Below, piece by piece: positions 26,262-35,744 of a stretch of 64,000 nt of DNA. The stretch covers positions 1,426,001 through 1,490,000 of the forward strand of contig NZ_AP026866.1 in NCBI RefSeq assembly GCF_042849255.1, in the 5' to 3' direction. A program made the translations under genes and the position numbers. The notes under the pieces were generated by a model. That model searched no databases and was not told the DNA's origin. It saw only the letters and a program-made list of their open reading frames with translations. The stretch is from Oceaniferula spumae. Its GTDB lineage: Bacteria > Verrucomicrobiota > Verrucomicrobiia > Verrucomicrobiales > Akkermansiaceae. The first letter of the stretch is position 1; each line of letters begins with the position of its first letter.

Positions 26262-27467
26262 ATGACCTTAAAGCAACCAGTCAACAGTTCACCGACTGCG
26301 GAGGATATTCAGTCCTACCTGCCGGCGTACGATAGACTCGAGCTTCTCGCTGTGGGAGGCATGGGCGCCGTTTACAAAGCGCGCCAAATTTCCTTGGATC
26401 GCCCAGTGGCCATCAAGGTGCTCACCCACGCTTGTTCCACGGCTCTTCAGTTCCGTCAGATCTTCAAATGTGAGGCTCAGGTCATGGCTAAACTAAATCA
26501 TCCAAATTTAGTTTCCATCTACGATTATGGTGAAGCCAATGGGCTACTCTACATCGTCATGCAATTTGTGGAAGGTCGCTCGCTGCATGACGCAGCACAC
26601 GGCAAATCTGTTGCTCCGCAAGAGTCCGCGGCGCTGGTTTCCAAAATCAGCAAGGCTCTGTCACATGCCCACAACGCAGGTATTCTTCATCGCGATATCA
26701 AACCTGCCAATATTCTGGTCGATTCCAAAATCAACCCCGTGGTCGTGGATTTCGGCCTTGCGCATCATTCTCACGAGTCGACCATGAAAGGCCAAACGGT
26801 CTTCGGCACGGCTGGTTACACCGCCCCCGAAGTTCTTGAGCCGCCCTATAGTGCTGACCAACGCGCTGACATATTCTCACTCGGCGTACTGCTACACGAA
26901 CTCCTCACAGGACAAATGCCGCAGTCGCCCTATGTCGCACCATCGGGTCTCGCGGCTGTTGACCCTCGCTACGATGCCGTCGTGATGCGAGCTATCCACC
27001 CAAATCCGGCGAAACGCTACAACAACTGCGAAGCCTTCGCAGCCGATCTAGATCGAATCGTCGCTGGCAAAGAGCTCAGTCTTTCGCCCCTGTTACTGAC
27101 TCCTGCGGTTCATCCTGGCCTGGTGCATAAAACTCCTGTCACCTCCACCGCAGTGGTAAAACCAGCGGCAACACCTCAGATCCCCGCAGCAGCACCTTCG
27201 GAACCGTCCAATGTGATCGCACTGCCATCACTCGACAATTCTCGCAAAACCAATACCTCCACCAAGGTCGCTCTCGCAGCCTGCGTCACGATGGGATTGG
27301 TCGTCTCCGGCCTGATTGTTGATTCTGTCATGAACGCTCCCACAAGGAATGCTCGTAACGAGGCAAAGCAGGGCAAACCCAAGTCTCCCGTCAAGGCGAC
27401 AAGTGATGCCCGCAACAATCGAGGCGAACCCACAATGGGCCCAGACATCACAGCGAGTAATCTTTAG
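26262..27467 (+). CDS. Ser/Thr protein kinase, membrane-anchored, without sensor domain
   Basis: Third paralogue, 401 residues. The kinase domain (about 25-268) is intact: VGGMGAVYKAR, Lys52 in VAIKVL, HRDIKPAN with Asp145, Asp163 in VDFGLA and FGTAGYTAPE. A Pro/Ala/Thr linker leads to one transmembrane helix at about 335-354, and only about 47 basic, Asn-rich residues remain outside. It therefore lacks the lectin-like or helical extracytoplasmic domains of its neighbours. It could act on or be activated by the adjacent pseudokinase through heterodimers, which is inference. The opening QSYLPAYDRL is shared with the other two. Confidence 0.92.
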   Translation: MTLKQPVNSSPTAEDIQSYLPAYDRLELLAVGGMGAVYKARQISLDRPVAIKVLTHACSTALQFRQIFKCEAQVMAKLNHPNLVSIYDYGEANGLLYIVMQFVEGRSLHDAAHGKSVAPQESAALVSKISKALSHAHNAGILHRDIKPANILVDSKINPVVVDFGLAHHSHESTMKGQTVFGTAGYTAPEVLEPPYSADQRADIFSLGVLLHELLTGQMPQSPYVAPSGLAAVDPRYDAVVMRAIHPNPAKRYNNCEAFAADLDRIVAGKELSLSPLLLTPAVHPGLVHKTPVTSTAVVKPAATPQIPAAAPSEPSNVIALPSLDNSRKTNTSTKVALAACVTMGLVVSGLIVDSVMNAPTRNARNEAKQGKPKSPVKATSDARNNRGEPTMGPDITASNL

Positions 27468-27553
27468 GCAGTTTCCGCCGACTTGCAGGCAGAATCGCAA
27501 ATTCCTGTGACTCTCAGATTTGCAATTACTCAATCACTACGCATATTGCGCTC

Positions 27554-30500
27554 GTGCCAGCCAAGAAAAAGAGCAAGCCTAGCGTGAACGAAGTCATCCG
27601 TATCAAAGGAGCTCGTCAGCATAATTTAAAAAACCTGGATCTGGATATTCCCATCGGGAAATTCACCGTCATCACAGGTCCATCGGGGTCCGGCAAATCC
27701 TCTTTAGCCTTCCACACCCTCTATGCCGAAGGTCAACGGCGCTACGTGGAGACATTTTCTCCATACGTCCGCCAATTTCTCGACCGTATGGATAAACCTG
27801 CTGTCGACCGCATCGATGGAATCCCTCCTGCAATTGCGATTGAACAGAAAAATACCATCCGCACAACTCGCTCAACGGTGGGAACCCTCACCGAGCTCAA
27901 TGACTATCTCAAGTTACTCTATCCTCGGCTAGCGGTAGGCTATGACCCTAACACTGGTGAAGAGATTAAACCTGACTCAGCAGACAGCATCGTCGCGTGG
28001 TGCATGGACCATCTAAGTGATGAACAATCTCTAGTCCTCTTCCCAGTCGATATTCCCAAGAAGGGAAAACTGTCAGACACTTTCGAAATTCTCAACCAGC
28101 AGGGTTACACGCGCATTTACCATGATGGCGAAATCATCCGCACCGATGAGCCACTTAGCGAAGATCTTCCGTCTCTCCAAGGTGAATGCCTGATCGTTCA
28201 AGATCGCTTGAAGATCTCATCGCGGAACAAATCCCGACTTTTAGAGGCCATCGAAACAGCGCTCTCACTCGGCAAGGGCAACATGCAGATCGTCAGCGGT
28301 GATCAGCAGAAATCTTTCACCACGAGTTGGACTAATCCAAAGACAGGATTCACCCTGCGCCAGCCAACTGCTGCGCTGTTTTCATTTAACTCCCCTCTCG
28401 GTGCCTGCACACACTGCCGTGGTTTTGGGCGTATGATTGGCATTGATCTGCTCAAGGCCATTCCAGACCCATCCTTGAGCATTAAACAGGGTTGCGTTGC
28501 TCCTTTCCAAACATCGCGCGGCGCAGAGTGCCAACGCGACCTCCTCAGAGCGGCGAAAGCTAACAGCATCGATATCAATACCCCTTTCTACGAACTCGAA
28601 GAACACGAGCGCCGTTGGTTGATGCGCGGGGAAAGAGAGAACTCTGAAGATGCTTGGGAAAATAACGAGTGGTACGGAGTGAAAGGATTCTTCGATTGGT
28701 TAGAGACCAAGTCTTACAAGATGCATGTCCGCGTCTTCCTCTCACGCTATCGTGCATATACCGACTGCCCTCACTGCAACGGGTCGCGCCTAACAGAAGA
28801 AGCTCTGTGTTTTAAAATTCATGGCAAAACATTGCCCGACCTTTGGGCGATGCCGATCAATGAACTCAGCGCTTGGTTCCTTAAAAACTTCAAAACCAAC
28901 ACGAAAAACCCCAACTTTGGCACCAGCACCCTGCATGCGCTCACCGAAGTGAAGTCTCGTCTCGGGTATCTATGTGACGTTGGACTCACTTACCTCACGC
29001 TAGACCGTGCAGCCAACACGCTCTCGGGTGGTGAGATTGAACGAGTGAACCTGACCACCTGCTTGGGAGCGGCCCTGACCAATACACTTTTCGTTCTGGA
29101 TGAACCCACAGTAGGCCTGCACCAGCGAGACATTAATCAGCTTGTGCATGTGATGAACGATCTTCGCGACAAGGGTAACACGGTGGTGGTGGTGGAGCAT
29201 GAGGAAACGGTGATGCGCGCCTGTGATCATCTCATCGACATGGGACCGGCCGCCGGGGAACACGGTGGTGAAATCACCTTCGAAGGGTCACTCACCAAGG
29301 GCAAGCCACAAAGCGCACGGCACAAAACTTCTCCCACCTTACCCTACCTAACAGGAGCGAAGTCCATTCAGATTCCCAAGCAAAGACGGAAGGCAAAGCA
29401 ACACCTTACGATCACAGGAGCCAGCCAGCATAACATCAAGAACCTGGACTTTGAACTTCCCCTCGGCGTCTTCACCTGCCTAACAGGTGTATCCGGCTCT
29501 GGCAAATCCACCCTGGCCAATAGCATCCTCTATTTAAATCTCGCCAGTAAACTTGGTCTGATAGCCAGTGAAGAGGCGGCTCCTATCAAGAATTTAACAG
29601 GGAGTGAACATCTCAGTACAGTAGAGCGTATCGATCAATCGCCACTGACGCGTACACCTCGTTCCACACCTGCAGTGCACTCGGGCGCTTTCGAGGCCAT
29701 TCGCCAGCTCTTCGTGATGACGCCCGAAGCCAAGGATCAAAAACTCAAGCCGGGTTACTTTTCCTTCAATTCGGGTGACGGGCGGTGCCAGCGCTGCCTC
29801 GGCAACGGCTTTGAGAAGGTAGAAATGCAGTTTCTCTCAGATCTCTACATTACTTGCCCTGAATGCGAGGGTAAGCGGTATCACCAGAGGACTCTCGAGT
29901 ATGAATATGACGGGCGAAATATTGCAGAAACCCTTGATCTAACCATCACTGAGGCGGTCGACCTGTTTAATCCGAAAAACGCCTCAGGCAAAGAAGCCTC
30001 ACTGCTGAAAAAAGTTCGGACAGCCCTCCGGCCAATGATCGACGTCGGACTAGGTTACCTTCGCCTTGGCCAGCCACTTAACACCCTTTCCGGCGGTGAA
30101 TCTCAGCGACTGAAGCTCTGTAAAATCCTAGGTGAAAGCAAAACGTCGAAAAACAAATTACTGATTCTCGACGAGCCTACGACTGGTCTTCATTTCACTG
30201 ATATTGAAAAATTATTAGGCGTCTTCCAGCGTCTCACTGACAGCGGTCACACCTTGTTAGTGATCGAGCACAATCTGGATGTCATCCGTGCAGCGGACCA
30301 TCTGATCGATCTGGGGCCTGGACCTGGAGCTGACGGTGGAAAAATAGTTTTCACTGGAACTCCCGAAGAAATCCTCAACGCCAAGACTGAAACAGCCGAA
30401 GCACTCAAAGGCAGCTTGCCCGTATCGGTTTCCAAAAAATCAGCATCACCGAAGACTTCCACATCAAATTCGATCGTCATCTCCGGTGCCCGGGAGCATA

Positions 30501-32983
30501 ACCTCAAGAACATCTCATTGGAAATTCCGCGCGACGAACTCGTAGTCGTTACCGGCCTTTCTGGCTCAGGCAAATCAACCCTAGCCTTCGATATCGTTTT
30601 CGCCGAAGGACAGCGCCGTTTCCTCGACTCGATGTCCCCTTACGCCCGCCAATTCGCTGGGCAGTTAGAGAAGCCGGACATTGACCGGATAACGGGCTTA
30701 CCCCCAACAGTGGCCATCGAGCAGCGGGTTTCTCGAGGTGGAGGAAAATCAACCACTGGCACAGTCACAGAAATCTATCATTTCTTAAGACTGCTGTATG
30801 CCAAACTCGGAATCCAGCACTGTCCGGAATCCGGTGAGGCTGTCATTTCCCAGACAGCGGAAGCCATCGAATCACAGATCGATCTACTTCGTAAAAAGCA
30901 TAAAAAACTCCTCGTTCTAGCCCCTCTGATCCGATCTCGAAAAGGATACCATACCGATGTCGCGGCTGCGGCTGCACGCAAAGGTATCGACCAATTGTTA
31001 GTTGATGGGGAGCTCATCAACACCGCAGATTTCCAACCTCTGACTCGATACAAAGTTCACGATATCTTTGCGGTCTGTGATACTACAGAAGAAGCTCTAA
31101 AGATCGGCAAAGGCCATTGCTCAGTGCTTCTCAATCCAGCTAAATCTGAGTTACAAACATTCTCCACCGCGCGGGTATCTCCCGTGACCGGCAAATCATT
31201 TGAGGATCCAGATCCTCACCATTTTTCCTTCAACTCACACCGTGGTTGGTGCCCACGCTGTCGAGGATATGGCACGGTCGCTTCTGGTTCAGTCCGTCGA
31301 CTGAAAACAAACCAATACAACTCCGCACTGGAAGCAGAGATCCACGAGACCTTGTCTACAGACGATACAGAGACACGTGTTACTTGCCCCGAGTGCCTGG
31401 GCAGCCGTCTCCGTGAAGAATCTCGACATGTATTCATCAAAAACCAGCCCATCCAAGCTATCAACTGTCTCTCAGTGACCGATGCCGCTTCACTGTTAGA
31501 GACATGGAAGTTCTCGGGTAGAGATAAAATTCTAGCGAGGGACATCTTGCCCGAAATCATCCAACGATTGCATTTCCTCACTCACGTAGGCTTAGGCTAT
31601 CTTCAGCTGGATCGATCAGCCGACACCCTCTCCGGTGGAGAGAGCCAACGCATCCGACTGGCCGCGCAGCTTGGCTCCAACTTGCGAGGAGTTCTTTACG
31701 TGTTAGACGAACCCACGATCGGCCTCCATCCGCGAGACAATGTCAAACTACTCGATACACTGGCTGCGCTAAGAGACAGAGGCAATTCTCTGTTAGTAGT
31801 GGAACATGATGATGAAACGATTGCCCGTGCATCCCACCTTATCGAACTCGGCCCAGGAGCTGGTGTTCTTGGTGGCGAACTCACGTACAATGCCAAACCT
31901 ACAAAGAAACATTTCACCTCAGCCGTCACCAAAGAAGATTATCCAAGACGAACGCTGCCTAAAGTTTCTGCCAAAACAGGCTGGATGAAACTAACAGGTT
32001 GCCGCGCCAACAACCTTAAAAATATCGACGTCCGCATCCCCCAAGCCCGACTGACCGTGCTGACTGGTGTTTCAGGATGCGGCAAATCCTCGTTGATGCG
32101 TGGATGCATCGCGGTAGCCGCAGGGAAGAAGTCAAAAGCTAAGGACCTACCATTCGAGAAAGCCACGGGCTTTACCAAGATCAAACATACCTTCGAGGTT
32201 GATCAAACACCGATCGGAAAGACCTCTCGCTCTTGCCCTGCCACCTATGTGAAACTTTTGGATTCCATCCGGCAGCTCTTTGCCCAACTTCCTGATTCGC
32301 GGACCCGCGGTTTTACTGCATCACGCTTCTCATTCAACAATGCGGAGGGCCAATGCCCTGAATGCAAAGGTAACGGGCGTATCAAACTCGAAATGGATTT
32401 CCTTCCTACCACCTGGGTTCCCTGCGAAGAGTGTAATCAGATGAGGTATAATCCGGCGACTCTTGAAATTCGATACAACGGCAAAAACATTGGTGATGTC
32501 TTACGCATGAACATTCGCGAGGCTGCTGACTTTTTTGCATCTCACAACAAGATTCACAGAACACTAGCCCTACTCAACGATACCGGACTCGGGTATCTCC
32601 AACTGGGCCAACCAAGTCCAACGCTCTCAGGAGGCGAAGCACAGCGTATCAAGCTGGTCAGCGAACTGACAAAGGGTCGTAAGTCAGTAACCAAAGCCAC
32701 CCTGCAAAATAATAATCTCTACCTGATCGAGGAGCCTAGTATCGGTCTGCATGAGGAGGATGTGGAAAAACTCATCGACGTGCTACACCGTCTCGTCAAC
32801 GAAGGCCATACGGTCATCGTCATCGAACACCACACCGCCATCATGGCAGAAGCCGACTACATTATCGACATCGGCCCTGAAGCTGGCGAAAAAGGAGGAA
32901 AAATTGTTAGCCAAGGAACCCCCGAACACGTCGCCAAGTCCAAAACCTCCCGCACCGCCCCCTTCTTAAAAGCGCATCTCTAA
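27554..32983 (+). CDS. uvrA: Tandem (double-length) excinuclease ABC subunit A
   Basis: DNA-damage recognition ATPase of nucleotide excision repair, 1809 residues, about twice the size of E. coli UvrA. It is one open frame made of two UvrA units (about 1-960 and 970-1809) and so has four ABC ATPase modules. Unit 1 has Walker A GPSGSGKSS and GVSGSGKST, signatures NTLSGGEIER and NTLSGGESQR; unit 2 has GLSGSGKST and GVSGCGKSS with LSGGESQR and LSGGEAQR. CxxC zinc modules occur in both. The final Walker B is LIEEPSIGLH, with Glu where Asp is usual. Start is GTG at 27554. Chlamydial UvrA proteins are known to have this doubled layout. No other uvr gene is nearby. Confidence 0.93.
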   Translation: MPAKKKSKPSVNEVIRIKGARQHNLKNLDLDIPIGKFTVITGPSGSGKSSLAFHTLYAEGQRRYVETFSPYVRQFLDRMDKPAVDRIDGIPPAIAIEQKNTIRTTRSTVGTLTELNDYLKLLYPRLAVGYDPNTGEEIKPDSADSIVAWCMDHLSDEQSLVLFPVDIPKKGKLSDTFEILNQQGYTRIYHDGEIIRTDEPLSEDLPSLQGECLIVQDRLKISSRNKSRLLEAIETALSLGKGNMQIVSGDQQKSFTTSWTNPKTGFTLRQPTAALFSFNSPLGACTHCRGFGRMIGIDLLKAIPDPSLSIKQGCVAPFQTSRGAECQRDLLRAAKANSIDINTPFYELEEHERRWLMRGERENSEDAWENNEWYGVKGFFDWLETKSYKMHVRVFLSRYRAYTDCPHCNGSRLTEEALCFKIHGKTLPDLWAMPINELSAWFLKNFKTNTKNPNFGTSTLHALTEVKSRLGYLCDVGLTYLTLDRAANTLSGGEIERVNLTTCLGAALTNTLFVLDEPTVGLHQRDINQLVHVMNDLRDKGNTVVVVEHEETVMRACDHLIDMGPAAGEHGGEITFEGSLTKGKPQSARHKTSPTLPYLTGAKSIQIPKQRRKAKQHLTITGASQHNIKNLDFELPLGVFTCLTGVSGSGKSTLANSILYLNLASKLGLIASEEAAPIKNLTGSEHLSTVERIDQSPLTRTPRSTPAVHSGAFEAIRQLFVMTPEAKDQKLKPGYFSFNSGDGRCQRCLGNGFEKVEMQFLSDLYITCPECEGKRYHQRTLEYEYDGRNIAETLDLTITEAVDLFNPKNASGKEASLLKKVRTALRPMIDVGLGYLRLGQPLNTLSGGESQRLKLCKILGESKTSKNKLLILDEPTTGLHFTDIEKLLGVFQRLTDSGHTLLVIEHNLDVIRAADHLIDLGPGPGADGGKIVFTGTPEEILNAKTETAEALKGSLPVSVSKKSASPKTSTSNSIVISGAREHNLKNISLEIPRDELVVVTGLSGSGKSTLAFDIVFAEGQRRFLDSMSPYARQFAGQLEKPDIDRITGLPPTVAIEQRVSRGGGKSTTGTVTEIYHFLRLLYAKLGIQHCPESGEAVISQTAEAIESQIDLLRKKHKKLLVLAPLIRSRKGYHTDVAAAAARKGIDQLLVDGELINTADFQPLTRYKVHDIFAVCDTTEEALKIGKGHCSVLLNPAKSELQTFSTARVSPVTGKSFEDPDPHHFSFNSHRGWCPRCRGYGTVASGSVRRLKTNQYNSALEAEIHETLSTDDTETRVTCPECLGSRLREESRHVFIKNQPIQAINCLSVTDAASLLETWKFSGRDKILARDILPEIIQRLHFLTHVGLGYLQLDRSADTLSGGESQRIRLAAQLGSNLRGVLYVLDEPTIGLHPRDNVKLLDTLAALRDRGNSLLVVEHDDETIARASHLIELGPGAGVLGGELTYNAKPTKKHFTSAVTKEDYPRRTLPKVSAKTGWMKLTGCRANNLKNIDVRIPQARLTVLTGVSGCGKSSLMRGCIAVAAGKKSKAKDLPFEKATGFTKIKHTFEVDQTPIGKTSRSCPATYVKLLDSIRQLFAQLPDSRTRGFTASRFSFNNAEGQCPECKGNGRIKLEMDFLPTTWVPCEECNQMRYNPATLEIRYNGKNIGDVLRMNIREAADFFASHNKIHRTLALLNDTGLGYLQLGQPSPTLSGGEAQRIKLVSELTKGRKSVTKATLQNNNLYLIEEPSIGLHEEDVEKLIDVLHRLVNEGHTVIVIEHHTAIMAEADYIIDIGPEAGEKGGKIVSQGTPEHVAKSKTSRTAPFLKAHL

Positions 32984-32988
32984 AGTAG

Positions 32989-33007
32989 GACAGCTTTGCA
33001 AGCTGTC
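32989..33007. repeat. Hairpin GACAGCTT-tgc-AAGCTGTC, possible dispersed element or terminator
   Basis: A perfect 8-bp inverted repeat with a 3-nt loop begins 6 bp after the uvrA stop, within AGTAGGACAGCTTTGCAAGCTGTCGG. It sits between convergent genes and has no T-tract. Its compact form resembles small palindromic intergenic repeats; other copies were not seen in the window. Confidence 0.5.
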
Positions 33008-33069
33008 GGCAACCCAAGGAACACTCAACCCAAGCACCCTTCCCCAACAAACGCCTCAAAGCAAGCCTA

Positions 33070-33795
33070 CTACTCGCCCTTGGCTTGATTGAGCCCCTTA
33101 AGAAAAGTAGTGATCTCCTTCGGCTCTGCCCTCATGTGGTAATCGTGGTGCAGAAAGGCCCATAGGATTTTGCCATCCTGACCGATGATGTAGGTGGCGG
33201 TCAGCGGAAGGGTATCGGTGCCGGCTTCTTTACCGTTGTATTTTTCGAGATCGAAAAACTTCCCATACAGCTTTTCCACCTCGGGTGTCAGTTTGAACAA
33301 GAGCCCATACTTCCGCGCCGCCTGGTGATTGAGATCGGTGAGCACCTCGAACTTCAGGCCATTTTTCTCCTTAGTCGTTAGAGTCTTGTCAGGCAACTCA
33401 GGGGTGAGGGCTATCAGGCTGGCGCCGGTTTTTTGGATTTCCGGAAGTTCCTTCTGCATCGCTGCCATGGCGATGTTGCAGTATGGGCACCAGCCGCCAC
33501 GATACCAAGTCAGCACGACGGGGCCTTTTTTCAGCTCCTCGCTGAGAGTGACACTTTTTCCGGTCGCGTTCTTGAGGGTGAAATCCGGTGCTTGGTCGCC
33601 CACTTGTTTGGCTCCTTCGACGATTTTGGCCTCTTTAATCGCTGCAATCCCTTCGGCAAAGGCTTTCTTGACCTCTGGCTTCGACTTCATGGTCGAACGC
33701 CCTTCACGAGCCTTGAGCTGCTCGCTGAGTGTTTGAGCACCGCTATGGATGGCTAACAGGGATGTTAAACAGATGGTTAGAGATAGAATCTTCAT
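33070..33795 (-). CDS. Exported AhpC/TSA-type redoxin
   Basis: Thioredoxin-fold peroxiredoxin-like protein of 241 residues with a signal peptide (about 1-20, ending HSGA-QT). The redoxin domain starts at GDQAPDFTL (about 67) and includes WYRGGWCPYCN with Cys103 and Cys106, a CxxC pair more like a thioredoxin/ResA oxidoreductase than a classic one-Cys peroxiredoxin. The remaining core has a FEVLTDLN strand and a cis-Pro-like TLPLTATYI segment. It likely works in the periplasm as a disulfide reductase or peroxidase. It stands alone on the minus strand and diverges from the ECF42 cassette across a 184-bp gap. Confidence 0.88.
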   Translation of the reverse strand: MKILSLTICLTSLLAIHSGAQTLSEQLKAREGRSTMKSKPEVKKAFAEGIAAIKEAKIVEGAKQVGDQAPDFTLKNATGKSVTLSEELKKGPVVLTWYRGGWCPYCNIAMAAMQKELPEIQKTGASLIALTPELPDKTLTTKEKNGLKFEVLTDLNHQAARKYGLLFKLTPEVEKLYGKFFDLEKYNGKEAGTDTLPLTATYIIGQDGKILWAFLHHDYHMRAEPKEITTFLKGLNQAKGE

Positions 33796-33979
33796 GGTTT
33801 AAAGGTGTCTCTTTTTCCTCGAACGTCAAGCACCAGCACCGATCTAGCCAGAAGCCTTGTCTGCGTTACGCTTGGAGTAAATAACCTCGGTCCATTATTT
33901 TTTTTCAAAGACTTGTCCTTTCTCCTCGCTCCCATTCGTTACCTTTTTAGAATCCTCGATAAGACTCGGAAAAAATACG

Positions 33980-34321
33980 ATGAATCAATACCTTATAGCC
34001 ATCCACCGTCCGAATGATTACGATCCTTCGGCTGCAGAAGATGATGAGATGCGTGGAGAGATCGACGCACTCAACGATGAAATGGTGGAGGCGGATGTGA
34101 GGGTGTTCGTCGGTGGCCTGAAGCCGATAGATTGTGCCAAATCAATTAGGGTCCAACCTGATGGGAAGTTTTGCGTCACAGACGAGGCCTATGTACAGAC
34201 TTCGGAACATGTTGGAGGTTTTTGGGTATTGGAAGTCGCCGACGAGAGTGAAGCCTTGGATTGGGGGCGCAAGGCGGCTGTCGCCTGCCGGGCATCCGTC
34301 GAGGTACGACCATTTCATTAA
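33980..34321 (+). CDS. YCII/DGPF domain protein (first copy)
   Basis: Small dimeric alpha/beta protein of 113 residues in the YCII (DGPF) superfamily. Typical features are an opening MNQYLIAIHRP strand, a middle segment with an alternating strand pattern (VRVFVGGLKP) and the closing ASVEVRPFH strand. The usual DGPFAE motif is replaced by DGKFCVTDE. Proteins of this family are commonly encoded next to ECF42 sigma factors, and such a gene lies at 37475 at the end of this run. Function of the family is uncertain. It is the first gene of the cassette; the next begins 12 bp later. A second, more distant YCII-like gene is at 36118. Confidence 0.82.
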   Translation: MNQYLIAIHRPNDYDPSAAEDDEMRGEIDALNDEMVEADVRVFVGGLKPIDCAKSIRVQPDGKFCVTDEAYVQTSEHVGGFWVLEVADESEALDWGRKAAVACRASVEVRPFH

Positions 34322-34333
34322 TCTGAAAAATCT

Positions 34334-35248
34334 ATGAAAAATAACGAATCAACCAGCGATTTTGAAATCGTAAGCAAACGCCTGATCCCTGCCGATCCGG
34401 AGAGGGTCTTGTGCGCATTTTCGGAGCAGGCTCACTTGGAAAAATGGTGGGGGCCAAAGGGCTACGTGAACACTTTTCACCAATTCGACTTTTCTCCCGG
34501 AGGCGAGTGGCGCTTTGACATGCGCTCTCCAGACGGTGAGGTGTTTGAAAATGAATGTGTGTTCGAGGAAATCGGGCCGGAGAGGATCGTGGTCAGACAC
34601 CTCGCACCGGTACACCGTTTCTTGGCAACGATTTCATTGTTGGAAAAAGATGGCGCCACAGAACTTGAATGGCGCATGGTTTTTGAGAACGAGCAGCAAT
34701 ATCAGGACGCGATGGAATATGTGCCCCAGTGCAACGAGGAGACAATCGATCGCTTGGAAGCAGAGCTGGCCAACATCCCTGGGGATGGCTCCGATGAACG
34801 CGACTTGTTTCTCATCCGCATCTTCGATGCTCCAGCTGAGAAAGTTTACGAGGCATGGACGAATCCTGTGTTAATCAAGCAATGGTTCGCGCCGCATCCG
34901 ATGGCCTTACCGGTCGCCGAGCTCGACGTCCGCCCAGGCGGCTCTAGTTACATGGTGATGCGTGGACCGGATGGCAACGACATGCCATTGCACGGAGTCT
35001 ATCTAGAGGTAATTCCTAACAAACGCCTCGTTTCCACCGATGCCTACAAGACTGCATGGGAGCCATCGGAAAAACCATTTCTCACTATCGATCTGACATT
35101 CGAAGAATTCAACGGTCGCACCCGCTACACCGCTCGTACCCGACACTGGAGCATGGAAGATCGCGTGGCTCACGAGGAAATGGGATTCCACCAAGGCTGG
35201 AACCAATGTGCCGACCAACTCGCAGACCTCGTCGAAAAATCAAACTAA
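34334..35248 (+). CDS. Tandem SRPBCC (AHSA1-like) domain protein
   Basis: 304 residues made of two START/SRPBCC-fold ligand-binding domains. Domain 1 (about 8-150) has PADPERVLCAFSEQAHLEKWWGPKG and FSPGGEWRF; domain 2 (about 155-300) has FDAPAEKVYEAWTNPVLIKQWFAP and VRPGGSSYMVM, both with the AHSA1 pattern of a helix ending in KWW or QWF and a downstream PGG strand. AHSA1-like proteins are frequent companions of YCII and VOC genes in ECF42-type loci. Fused double domains are less usual than single ones. No signal peptide. Ligand unknown. Confidence 0.9.
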   Translation: MKNNESTSDFEIVSKRLIPADPERVLCAFSEQAHLEKWWGPKGYVNTFHQFDFSPGGEWRFDMRSPDGEVFENECVFEEIGPERIVVRHLAPVHRFLATISLLEKDGATELEWRMVFENEQQYQDAMEYVPQCNEETIDRLEAELANIPGDGSDERDLFLIRIFDAPAEKVYEAWTNPVLIKQWFAPHPMALPVAELDVRPGGSSYMVMRGPDGNDMPLHGVYLEVIPNKRLVSTDAYKTAWEPSEKPFLTIDLTFEEFNGRTRYTARTRHWSMEDRVAHEEMGFHQGWNQCADQLADLVEKSN

Positions 35249-35286
35249 TCTCTTTTTCTAACAACAAACAACCAAACACTAAAACC

Positions 35287-35724
35287 ATGAGTAACCCAGT
35301 TATCGAACCCTACCTCTTCTTCGACGGCAACTGCGAGGAAGCCGTTGAATTCTATCGCGACAATCTCGGTGCCAAAATCGAGATGATGATGCGCTACAGC
35401 GAGTGCCCGGACGAGCTTCCGCCCGAAATGTCCGGAGAGGAAAATGCCAACAAGATCATGCACGTCAGCTTCTCCATCGGTGAAAGCCGCATCATGGCAT
35501 CCGATGGCGGCTGCGGTGCCGAGGCTCCCAAATTTGGCGGATTCTCGCTGTCGATCGGTCTCGACGACGAGGCGGAAGCCAAACGTCTCTTTGACCTGCT
35601 CGCAGACGGAGGTAAGGTTGAGATGCCGTTAGGTAAAACCTTCTGGTCCCCATGCTTCGGATCGCTGACCGATAAGTTCGGTCTCGATTGGATGATCAGC
35701 GTAGCCCCAGAAGAAGAACAATAA
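35287..35724 (+). CDS. VOC/PhnB-like protein (first copy)
   Basis: 145-residue PhnB/YjdN-type protein with the vicinal oxygen chelate (glyoxalase-like) fold. The start is the ATG at 35287 (MSNPVIEPYLFFDG); longer in-frame starts would overlap the SRPBCC gene by nearly 200 bp. Recognisable parts are YLFFDGNCEEAVEFYRD at the start, HVSFSIGESRIMASD in the middle and FWSPCFGSLTDKFGLDWMI at the end, all typical of this family. These proteins were once annotated as 3-demethylubiquinone methyltransferases without proof. A second copy of the type is at 36525. Confidence 0.9.
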   Translation: MSNPVIEPYLFFDGNCEEAVEFYRDNLGAKIEMMMRYSECPDELPPEMSGEENANKIMHVSFSIGESRIMASDGGCGAEAPKFGGFSLSIGLDDEAEAKRLFDLLADGGKVEMPLGKTFWSPCFGSLTDKFGLDWMISVAPEEEQ

Positions 35725-35744
35725 ACCCACAACTCTATCAAGCC

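Noticed and set aside
33805..34017. 70-codon plus-strand frame before the YCII gene
   Set aside because: It overlaps the YCII start, is Phe/Leu/Ser-rich from T-runs and has no sensible protein features.
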